Assembly: GCA_050942625.1 (NCBI GenBank)
Contig: JBMNNS010000029.1
Coordinates: 1 to 19,202 of the forward strand
Length of the DNA: 19,202 nucleotides
Direction: 5' to 3'
DNA from: JBMNNS01 sp050942625
GTDB lineage: Bacteria > Bacillota > Dethiobacteria > DTU022 > UBA8154
A program made the translations under genes and the position numbers. Under the pieces are notes generated by a model. The model searched no databases. It was not told the origin of the DNA and worked only from the letters and a program-made list of their open reading frames with translations. This document shows, piece by piece, positions 1-5,879 of the stretch (the stretch's first letter is position 1; every line of letters begins with the position of its first letter).

Positions 1-675
1 AAGGTCCCTTTCTCTGGCTATTTCATAACCTGTTTGGGGATGTTTTTTTATTTCTTCAAATTCTTCGTTGTTCAAGCGGCCAGGTTTATTGAGAATATTA
101 GTAGGTATTTTTATTTTACCCAGGTCGTGTAAAAGTGCCCCATAACCAAGTTTCTTCAGGTCTGTATAGCGATACCCCATCGATAACCCTGTAGTAATAG
201 AAAGAACAGCAACATTTACACAATGAGAAAAGGTACAATTATCAGCAGTTCTTATGTCTGCTAAATTAACCATAAGGTTTTTATTTTTCATAAGCTGTTC
301 TATAATATCTTCAAGAGTTTTTGTTAATTGTTTTTGCATAAATAATAAATTAGAGCTTTTTTTTGCAGGTTGTTTTTCCACGTTTTCTAGAATATTTCTA
401 ACATGATATTGCGCCTCTAATCTTGTTTCCTCAGCAATGATATCCTCAATTTCTACATCTGGAATAAGGTTATTAACTATATAAACTGCTGGAATCTTTA
501 ATTTTATCAATCTTTCTATATATTGTCTTTTTATTTTAACTCCTTTTTTTATTAACATAGAACCCCTGTGGTTTAAAACTTCCCTTGCTATTTCCATACC
601 TGGCTTTAATAAATGGACAGGTATTTTTTGCATATTTATCGCTAAAATTGCCGCAGGCAAACTGGCTTTAACCAT
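1..675 (-). CDS. HD-GYP domain protein, probable cyclic-di-GMP phosphodiesterase (partial, C-terminus outside window)
   Basis: The minus strand is open without a stop from 738 to the window edge, so the C-terminus is missing. The N-terminal part, starting MQKIPVHLLKPGMEIAREVL, matches the short domain that often precedes HD-GYP domains. A helical stretch follows, then the HD-GYP core: a His in FSHCVNVA, the HDLGKIKIP metal-binding segment, KPGRLNNEE and the KKHPQTGYEIA segment that contains the GYP-type signature. The family hydrolyses c-di-GMP in the cytoplasm; activity here is inferred. The start is uncertain. ATG 675 and ATG 633 both fit; 633 matches the usual family start better, but neither has a well-spaced ribosome binding site. 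An AAGGGAGG sequence lies about 22 nt before ATG 675. The gene is divergent from the MFS transporter gene at 980. Confidence 0.85.
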   Translation of the reverse strand, partial: MVKASLPAAILAINMQKIPVHLLKPGMEIAREVLNHRGSMLIKKGVKIKRQYIERLIKLKIPAVYIVNNLIPDVEIEDIIAEETRLEAQYHVRNILENVEKQPAKKSSNLLFMQKQLTKTLEDIIEQLMKNKNLMVNLADIRTADNCTFSHCVNVAVLSITTGLSMGYRYTDLKKLGYGALLHDLGKIKIPTNILNKPGRLNNEEFEEIKKHPQTGYEIARERDL

Positions 676-738
676 GGGGAATGCGGCTAACTCGCTGCCT
701 CCCTTGCTGTAAATATGAACAATAAAACTATATACCAA

Positions 739-979
739 TTATTTCTTATTCGACGCAAACACCTAAAGTCCTTCTAGAATATATAAGATTCGTGGAATGA
801 GCATACAAAAAAGGCGTTTATTAGTCAGAAAGGTATTATAAGCTTGTTATTTACCGAAATATATATGCTTTAAATTGCCGGTAAAAAAATATCATATAAA
901 TGTTTCAAAAAAGAGGAAATAATGAATATATATAATATTAATACATTAAGGAATAGTTTTATAGGGAGGGATATTTTAT
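739..979. promoter_or_regulatory. AT-rich divergent intergenic region with inverted repeat
   Basis: This gap separates two divergently transcribed genes. TTACCG (851-856) and CGGTAA (879-884) form an inverted repeat with a 22-nt spacer and could be an operator for the divergent pair. TATAAT occurs at 931-936 upstream of the MFS gene, but I see no convincing -35 at the right distance. A 22-codon plus-strand reading frame (922-990) starts with ATG after AGAGGAAA and overlaps the MFS start, so it could be a leader peptide. None of this is more than suggestive. Confidence 0.35.
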
Positions 980-2173
980 ATGGAGTTTAAGAGCTTGGAG
1001 CCTAAAACAAAACTTGCCTTATTGTTATTTGGCTTGATGGGCTTTTTTGCCATGGGCGACAATTATGCTGCTTCTCCTATGTTGGTGGATATTTCCGGGG
1101 ATTTCAACGTTGATATTGGAACTGCGGCCTTGTCCGTTGCAGCTTATATGTTTCCCTTTGGACTTTTTACCTTACTGTTTGGTCCGCTGGGAGACAGATA
1201 TGGGAAAGCAAAAATTATCAGCATAGCCGCTTTTGGCACCGCAATTTTTAGTTGTTTGGGTGCCCTTGCTTTCAATATAACCTCCCTGGCAGCAGTCCGA
1301 GCTGTAAACGGAGCCCTTGGTGCCGGTATTCTTCCAGTAACGATATCCTATGTGGGGGATCTTTTTGAAGAGCAGAAACAAAAGATGAATGCTATTGGCA
1401 GTGTTATGGGAATGTATTTTTTAGGAGCAGCGGCTGCTACGGCTATTGGTGGGGGCCTTTCGTTTATCGGTTCCTGGCGACTGGTTTACCTGGTGTATGG
1501 GATAGCAGAGTTAATAATTGCTATTCTTATGCTGAAATATTTAGCGTTCACCCCGGGTACTGCAAAATCTATAGGGTTCCGCCAAGCTTATGCCAACGCA
1601 TTTTCACAGCCTTTTCTCCTAAAAACAGTTGTATTGCTTTTTTTGGTTGGCATAGCCGTATTTGGCAGTTTTACCTACCTGGGCGACTTTTTGGTGGAAA
1701 AAACAAGGTTGAATATTTTATATACCGGCCTGCTCATGACGCCCTTTGGGTTGGCTACTTACATAGGAGGCCAAAAAGCCGGTAACATACGGCAGAAACT
1801 GGGCCCCAAAATAACACTGTTTGCCGGTATCCTGGGAGTAATCTCCTGGGCACTGTTAGGACAATGGCCGGGGTTTTATTATGTTTTTCCGATATTGGTA
1901 GTGTTTGGTTTTGCCTTTGTTCTCCTGCAATCCACTATCATAGTAACAGCACAGCAGCAACTGCCAAGGCAAAGAGGTATAGTAATGTCGCTGACCTCCT
2001 TTAATATGTTTGTTGGTGGGGGGTTGGGCATTTTAATAAACAAATTTTTGCTTACTCGCTGGAGCTATGAAACAATATTTATAATTGCAGCCCTGGCGTT
2101 TTTATTGGCCAGTTTCTTAGCATACCGCTTGCTGCTTTGTATAGCCAGACAAGATAATTTAGCCGGCTTATAG
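980..2173 (+). CDS. Major facilitator superfamily transporter, drug-efflux type
   Basis: The 397-residue product is a polytopic membrane protein with about twelve hydrophobic segments, the normal size for an MFS antiporter. GPLGDRYGKAKI, at roughly residues 67-78, is the motif A loop between helices 2 and 3 (G-x-L-x-D-R-x-G-R/K-x-x). A glycine-rich helix around residues 140-165 (GMYFLGAAAATAIGGGLS) matches the pore-facing helix 5 of proton-driven efflux transporters. These features point to the DHA1 efflux group, although the substrate cannot be read from sequence. The start is ATG 980, with a strong AGGGAGGG ribosome binding site at 963-970 and 9-nt spacing. It appears to be a single-gene unit, divergent from the HD-GYP gene, and is followed by IS remnants. 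I see no clear intrinsic terminator after it. Confidence 0.88.
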   Translation: MEFKSLEPKTKLALLLFGLMGFFAMGDNYAASPMLVDISGDFNVDIGTAALSVAAYMFPFGLFTLLFGPLGDRYGKAKIISIAAFGTAIFSCLGALAFNITSLAAVRAVNGALGAGILPVTISYVGDLFEEQKQKMNAIGSVMGMYFLGAAAATAIGGGLSFIGSWRLVYLVYGIAELIIAILMLKYLAFTPGTAKSIGFRQAYANAFSQPFLLKTVVLLFLVGIAVFGSFTYLGDFLVEKTRLNILYTGLLMTPFGLATYIGGQKAGNIRQKLGPKITLFAGILGVISWALLGQWPGFYYVFPILVVFGFAFVLLQSTIIVTAQQQLPRQRGIVMSLTSFNMFVGGGLGILINKFLLTRWSYETIFIIAALAFLLASFLAYRLLLCIARQDNLAGL

Positions 2174-2370
2174 CTAATGAAAATAGAGGAAAAGGCATAG
2201 AAGGGTGGTCCAAAAAGTCCTGGAAGGGGCCAACATCAGAAATTAAGAAACGGATGTTCCCTTTTGATGAATACCTGGAACTGTTGGACAGGTAGGCTGA
2301 AAACTAAATAACCTCATGAAACAGTATGAGGTCATCAGAATGTTTCAATTCCTCATAGGTAGGCTGAAAA
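2174..2370. other. Gap with a 17-bp direct repeat and hairpin beside the IS110 remnant
   Basis: AGGTAGGCTGAAAACTA occurs twice, at 2290-2306 and 2357-2373, 67 bp apart. The second copy overlaps the stop codon of the transposase remnant. Between the copies is a 7-bp hairpin, ACCTCAT (2311-2317) with ATGAGGT (2326-2332), without a following T-run. The stretch 2206-2295 is open on the plus strand and ends with MFPFDEYLELLDR and a stop; I do not recognise it, and it may be a scrap of a decayed gene. The region looks like debris from insertion and deletion events rather than a functional intergenic spacer. Confidence 0.45.
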
Positions 2371-2874
2371 CTATTGATTCATTACAGCCCCCAGAGCCTG
2401 TTTCCTAGCTTTATATTTGATTTTTTCCTGGTAGTATTCATGTATGACTTCATTTACACATTTACCCGTGCTGGACTTTCTAATTGCCACTGTAGCAGCT
2501 ATATACAGTGCCCTACGCACATAAGGGAAGCCCCGTTTTGTAAAGTTGTTCTTGGTGCCGGTGAAGTTCCCCGACTGTTTAACCGAGGGGTCGACACCGC
2601 AATAAGCAACTAATTGTTTTACATTTTTGAACCTGTTGATATCCCCAATTTCAGCAGCAATAGTGGCAGCTAATTTAGCCCCAATTCCTGGTATGCTTTC
2701 CAGTAACTTAACAATGAACTCATTAATTTTAACTTCCAGCTGCCCAAGTTTTTCATTCATCTGCTGCAGCATGTCCACATGAAGCTTAATAGAAATAAAA
2801 AGCCCATCAAGCTGGGTGCCAAATATAGAGGCGTTCCTGGCGCACTCTTGCAAGGCCGTATACTCCTTTGTCAC
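2371..2874 (-). pseudogene. IS110-family transposase remnant, truncated at both ends
   Basis: The 167-residue frame matches only the C-terminal half of an IS110-family transposase. After a helical, coiled-coil-like segment comes SIPGIGAKLAATIAAEIGDI, the helix-hairpin-helix that opens the Transposase_20 domain. It continues with RFKNVKQLVAYCGVDPS and KQSGNFTGTKNNFTKRG, which includes the region of the catalytic serine. The N-terminal RuvC-like DEDD catalytic domain, normally about 150 residues, is absent, because upstream DNA is the intact M20 gene. The end, GAVMNQ, is also shorter than usual: family members normally carry more residues here. The GTG at 2874 overlaps the M20 stop codon and is probably not a real start. 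The element is presumably inactive; any activity would need a helper copy elsewhere in the genome. Confidence 0.85.
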
Positions 2875-4061
2875 CTCAAGGCAAGGTAGGCGGCCCCGGC
2901 CAGGAGGGCAGCCCCGAGGGGTAGGCAGTTTTCATCGAGATCAAAGGTGGGGCTATGCAGGGGATGATAAGTTTCCTGTTGAGGGGGTTTTGATCCTAAA
3001 AACGCTAAGCTGCCCGGAACTTTTTGCAAAAAATAGGCCATGTCATCTGCACCCATTCTTGGCTTTTCCAGCTCCAAAACCCCTTTTTCCCCAAAGACAT
3101 TACGGGCAGCCTTCTGAAAAAGGGTTGTTTTCTCTTTATCATTAAAAAGAACAGGATAACCTTTTTGGTGGGTAAATTCACAGCGGGCACCAAACCCTGC
3201 AGCTATTTGTCGAGCCATATTTTCTAGAATTTTAGGAAGCTTTTCACGCAGTTCCGTACTCAGGGTTCTAAGGGTTCCCGTCATTTCCACCTCTTCAGCT
3301 ATAATATTAAACTTTGAACCCCCGTTAATGGTACCAATTGAAACTACTACTGGCTCCAAGGGATCGATCATACGACTGACAACTTGCTGCCAGGATTGTA
3401 TGATATTACTACTAACAGTCACAGCATCCACCGCCTCATGGGGATTGGCGCCATGTCCCCCCCTGCCAATTACCTTCAAAATAAAAGAGTCGGCCGCGGC
3501 CATCAGGGGGCCGGCTTTAAAACCTGCCATCCCTGTGGAGAGATCAGGGTGAACGTGCAAGCCAAAAATGGCCTTCGGGACGGGTTTTTCCAATACGCCA
3601 GCCTCTATCATCTTTAGTGCTCCCCCAGGAAACTGTTCCTCGGCCGGCTGGAAAATAAGAAGCAGGTTTCCGGGCAAGTTTTCTTCACCTAGTGAAGTCC
3701 AAATAAAAGCTACACCCAGCAGTATTGCCATATGGGCATCATGGCCACAGGCATGCATGAAGCCATTTTGGGAAGCAAAAGGTAAACCGGTTTTCTCTAC
3801 TATGGGTAATGCATCCATTTCTGCCCTGAGGGCAACTGTTGCTGACGAAGTTTTAGTTTTCAACAGGGCAGTGAGGCCCGTGCCTCCCCCCACACCATGG
3901 CAAACTTCCACCCCCATCTTCTTTAATTCCTTTGCTAAAAAGTTGGCAGTTTTATTTTCCTGGAAAGCTGGCTCGGCAATGGCATGAAGGGCACGCCTCC
4001 AGTACGTAAGTTTATCCTGTTTATCAAAGGCCATACGAAGAATTTGTTTCATCTGCAACAC
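2871..4061 (-). CDS. M20-family metallo-amidohydrolase (N-acyl-amino-acid / IAA-hydrolase type)
   Basis: The 396-residue product belongs to the M20D amidohydrolases, which hydrolyse N-acyl amino acids or related amides in the cytoplasm using a two-metal centre. Visible motifs in order are RAEMDALPI (usually RADMDALPI), HACGHDAHMA with the metal-binding Cys/His/Asp, FQPAEEQFPGGA with the catalytic Glu pair, GLHVHP, and GRGGHGANPHEAVDA in the dimerisation domain. The length is normal, so the gene looks intact despite the IS fragment abutting its stop codon. I chose GTG 4061 because AAGGGA lies 7 nt upstream; ATG 4052 is the alternative but sits too far from it. Five copies of a 13-bp repeat lie 27-98 bp upstream of the start, inside the probable leader. 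The precise substrate is unknown. Confidence 0.9.
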   Translation of the reverse strand: MLQMKQILRMAFDKQDKLTYWRRALHAIAEPAFQENKTANFLAKELKKMGVEVCHGVGGGTGLTALLKTKTSSATVALRAEMDALPIVEKTGLPFASQNGFMHACGHDAHMAILLGVAFIWTSLGEENLPGNLLLIFQPAEEQFPGGALKMIEAGVLEKPVPKAIFGLHVHPDLSTGMAGFKAGPLMAAADSFILKVIGRGGHGANPHEAVDAVTVSSNIIQSWQQVVSRMIDPLEPVVVSIGTINGGSKFNIIAEEVEMTGTLRTLSTELREKLPKILENMARQIAAGFGARCEFTHQKGYPVLFNDKEKTTLFQKAARNVFGEKGVLELEKPRMGADDMAYFLQKVPGSLAFLGSKPPQQETYHPLHSPTFDLDENCLPLGAALLAGAAYLALR

Positions 4062-4087
4062 AAAAACATCCCTTCTTAGTTTTCAAA

Positions 4088-4159
4088 ATCCGCATTTCTG
4101 ATCCGCATTTCTGATCCGCATTTCTGATCCGCATTTCTGATCCGCATTTCTGATCCGCC
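4088..4159. repeat. 13-bp tandem repeat array (5.5 copies) upstream of the M20 gene
   Basis: The unit ATCCGCATTTCTG repeats five times without a mismatch at 4088-4152 and ends with a 7-bp partial copy. Perfect copies imply recent slippage expansion. The array lies in the promoter or leader of the M20 gene. Read on the minus strand, it contains repeated GATC sites and a short frame starting ATGCGGATC that stops just before the M20 ribosome binding site. It has no spacers, so it is not a CRISPR array. Confidence 0.97.
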
Positions 4160-4197
4160 TTCGACAGATGCACTATTATTTCCTGCCCACTAATAAG

Positions 4198-4228
4198 AAA
4201 AAAAAATCAGGGGCTGGTAATTCCCCTG
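4198..4228 (-). terminator. Intrinsic terminator-like hairpin (minus strand)
   Basis: CAGGGG (4208-4213) pairs with CCCCTG (4223-4228) around a 9-nt loop. On the minus strand it is followed directly by nine T residues (complement of 4198-4206). It lies about 140 nt upstream of the M20 start. It could be an attenuator in the M20 leader or a barrier to antisense transcription coming from the structured-RNA region. Confidence 0.6.
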
Positions 4229-4289
4229 GAAATATATATTGTAGGAGGTTAGGTGTTAACTATTTTATTATTTAAACTATTCGATATAA

Positions 4290-4313
4290 TAAAAAAAAAT
4301 CCTGCCTGGATTT
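4290..4313 (-). terminator. Weak terminator-like hairpin (minus strand)
   Basis: A 6-bp stem, AAATCC (4297-4302) with GGATTT (4308-4313), has a 5-nt loop and is followed on the minus strand by an uninterrupted T-run (complement of the A-run ending at 4299). The short, partly A-T stem makes it a weak candidate. Together with the hairpin at 4198-4228 it would block minus-strand transcription from the right. Confidence 0.35.
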
Positions 4314-4431
4314 AAAAAAAATTTAAATATTTTCATCTTTTGTTATATTTGTGCTGCTTTTATTTTTTTTCCTACAATTACCAATCTAAAAACTAAATAA
4401 TATTTGTTTTTATGGTTATTATATTAAACGT

Positions 4432-4863
4432 AATAGGATCCACAATGGTCGAGCCAAGACTGCGGTAAGGTTAAAAGGGCTTTACCGCAGTCGGCCAAAG
4501 GTTGTTATCAGGGCAAAAAGCCTTGATAACAGCCGGAGGGAAGATCATGTTATGTTCTGACCTGGTTCTGTGATGGTCTGTTGAAGATCATCACAGGATC
4601 ATCAAGGATATAACATGGTCGAGCAAAGATCGCTATTAGTTCCCTAAAAACAAAATATGCCGAATATGTATAACTACAATTTGAGTATAGAGGAGATCGT
4701 TAGCGGTCTGAAGATCGCTAACGGTTTCCCAGGGGATTTATAGCGGCCGAGCGAAGGTTATGATAGGTTCTGAAAGTGGTCTGTTACAGTCAAGTGGATT
4801 GTAACAGGCTACTAAAGGACTTATCATAGCCGGTAGCAAAGATCATTGTGGGTCCTATTTTTT
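4432..4863 (+). ncRNA. Candidate large structured RNA: closed six-way junction with repeated linkers
   Basis: Pairing by hand gives a 19-bp basal helix, 4432-4450 with 4841-4859, enclosing five arms. P1 is 4458-4470/4480-4492 (13 bp). P2 is 4500-4514/4520-4534 (15 bp). P3 has 4543-4557/4606-4620 and distal 4563-4578/4586-4601. P4 has 4631-4645/4731-4745 (one U-U) and distal 4692-4708/4713-4729. P5 has 4756-4771/4816-4831 and distal 4775-4791/4797-4813. The six junction linkers are nearly the same: GAGCCAA, GGCCAAA, GGAGGGAA, GAGCAAA, GAGCGAA, GGTAGCAAA. About twenty pairs are G-U on the plus strand, and none is A-C within the helices, so the plus strand is the likely sense strand. A T6 tract follows the basal helix. 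There is no open reading frame in the element. I do not recognise it as a known class; function is unknown. The HutP-like gene starts 50 nt after it. Confidence 0.85.
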
Positions 4864-4877
4864 ACTATTAAATTTTG

Positions 4878-4886
4878 TGTTATACT
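4878..4886 (+). promoter_or_regulatory. Extended -10 promoter for the HutP-like gene
   Basis: TGTTATACT at 4878-4886 is an extended -10 element (TG-N-TATACT) with a poor -35, only a T-run around 4858-4863. Transcription would start near 4893 and give a leader of about 20 nt. The gene could therefore be expressed independently of the structured RNA that ends just upstream. Confidence 0.55.
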
Positions 4887-4912
4887 TTAGGGGAACCTTA
4901 AGGGGGGAGCTT

Positions 4913-5344
4913 ATGAGCCGGCAATCCGAAAGTATAATTGTAGCCCGGGCGGCCTTGAACCTTGCACTTAGTGGCGACAGAACTACGGAAAAGAAATTAA
5001 AGGAAAAATACCTGTTGGAAGGTATAAAAACAACTGCAGTTGATTATGGGGGAGAATTTCTTACGTCAGTTCAGAAGGTTGTGGAAAGGGCTGTTGTTGC
5101 TGCCAAAAGAGAAAATATTATCGAACAAACACACCTTGCAGAAGGGGGGGTTGCAGGGGCAACCAGGGAAGCCCTTTCGCAAATAATGCCAAAAGCAATT
5201 GGTTTAAATGTAGGTGGTAAAGTAGGTATAGCAAGAAAAAGTGATCATGTCGTTGTCGCAATTTTTTTTGCCATCGGGCTTTTGCATCTTAATGAGGTTG
5301 GCGTGGGCCTTGGTCACAGGGTCATTAGTATAAACGAGGAGTAA
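4913..5344 (+). CDS. HutP-family RNA-binding protein
   Basis: The 143-residue product matches the HutP family along its length. Visible features are the EGGVAGATREALSQIMPKAIGLNVGGK central segment (ATREAL corresponds to the ATMEAL of Bacillus HutP) and the C-terminal GLLHLNEVGVGLGHRVI. Bacillus HutP is a hexameric antiterminator that binds L-histidine and Mg2+ and recognises NAG triplets in hut mRNA. Aligned from memory, the metal-binding histidines of the Bacillus protein are not at the same positions here, so the ligand may differ. No hut operon genes are nearby. ATG 4913 is the start, with AAGGGGGGAG just upstream; the frame is open upstream to a GTG at 4877, but that lies within the promoter. 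It is preceded by the structured RNA, which could be its target, and converges on rsfS. Confidence 0.85.
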   Translation: MSRQSESIIVARAALNLALSGDRTTEKKLKEKYLLEGIKTTAVDYGGEFLTSVQKVVERAVVAAKRENIIEQTHLAEGGVAGATREALSQIMPKAIGLNVGGKVGIARKSDHVVVAIFFAIGLLHLNEVGVGLGHRVISINEE

Positions 5345-5493
5345 CGGATATTATAAGCAATATATGATCCTCAAATAAGCCCAACCTTCAAATTATTTTA
5401 TCTTTCAGCCTATGAATAGCTGCCCGGATTAAAAATCTTAATTTCAAAATAAAAACCATGATACCTTTCCGGCTTCCCCATAAGGTTAGGTGC

Positions 5494-5862
5494 TTAGGAA
5501 GTTTTTAAAAAACTGAGGTCTACCACCCTGGCACCTCTCCAGAGGCGCTCCAGATTATAAAAGGATCGTTCTTCCGGAAGGAATATGTGTATGACTAGAA
5601 AACCAAAGTCAAGCAGGATCCAGCCGGCATCCTGGTATCCTTCAAGCCGTAAAAGAGGGGTTTTCTCCCCGGGCAATTTTTCGAGTAGATAATCACAAAG
5701 TGCCTTAGATTGAATTGCTGAGGTTCCGGTACAGATAAGAAAATAATCAGCAATGAGAGAAACATTACTGATTTCCAGAAGGATAATATCGGAAGCCTTT
5801 TTTTCATTTAACAGCCGAACTGCTGCGAAGGCAAATTCTTTTGGGTCAAAGGTCAAGCGCAT
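5494..5862 (-). CDS. rsfS: Ribosomal silencing factor RsfS
   Basis: The 122-residue protein has the features of the RsfS/Iojap family. They include the VRLLNEKKASDIILLEI start, the ADYFLICTGTSAIQSKALCDYL core, the EGYQDAGWILLDFGFLVIHIF block and the C-terminal FYNLERLWRGARVVDL. RsfS binds ribosomal protein uL14 (L14) on the large subunit and blocks 30S-50S joining when nutrients are limiting. Length and motif order are normal. A GGGGG tract lies directly before ATG 5862. It follows the LCP-like gene after a 17-bp gap and is the last gene of the minus-strand block in this window. leuS, a frequent downstream neighbour, is not here; the HutP-like gene converges on it instead. Confidence 0.95.
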   Translation of the reverse strand: MRLTFDPKEFAFAAVRLLNEKKASDIILLEISNVSLIADYFLICTGTSAIQSKALCDYLLEKLPGEKTPLLRLEGYQDAGWILLDFGFLVIHIFLPEERSFYNLERLWRGARVVDLSFLKTS

Positions 5863-5879
5863 TTCCCCCTTACGTTAAT

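Larger units (their letters stand above)
4160..4431. other. AT-rich spacer without a recognised gene
   Basis: This stretch is very A/T-rich and holds no recognisable gene. It contains the minus-strand terminator-like hairpins at 4198-4228 and 4290-4313. One 20-codon plus-strand frame (GTG 4253 to stop 4315) has GGAGG at 4244-4248 and would encode a hydrophobic, basic peptide (MLTILLFKLFDIIKKNPAWI); nothing else supports it. TATATT at 4420-4425 is a possible -10 box positioned to start the structured RNA near 4432, but I see no matching -35 box. Confidence 0.4.

Noticed and set aside
3568..3987. 139-residue plus-strand frame opposite the M20 gene
   Set aside because: It is antisense to well-supported catalytic motifs and has no features of its own.
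4088..4159. CRISPR array
   Set aside because: The 13-bp units are contiguous with no spacers, and there are no cas genes.
4432..4859. Structured element as a MITE with 19-bp terminal inverted repeats
   Set aside because: No target duplication is visible at the flanks, and the one-sided G-U wobbles with repeated junction linkers fit an RNA better. Genome copy number could still revive this idea.
4432..4863. Ordinary riboswitch or T-box leader
   Set aside because: There is no T-box sequence or known aptamer core that I recognise, the element is far larger, and it ends before a separate promoter.
4877..4912. GTG 4877 as the start of the HutP-like gene
   Set aside because: It overlaps the extended -10 promoter, and ATG 4913 has a strong ribosome binding site; the family N-terminus fits the latter.
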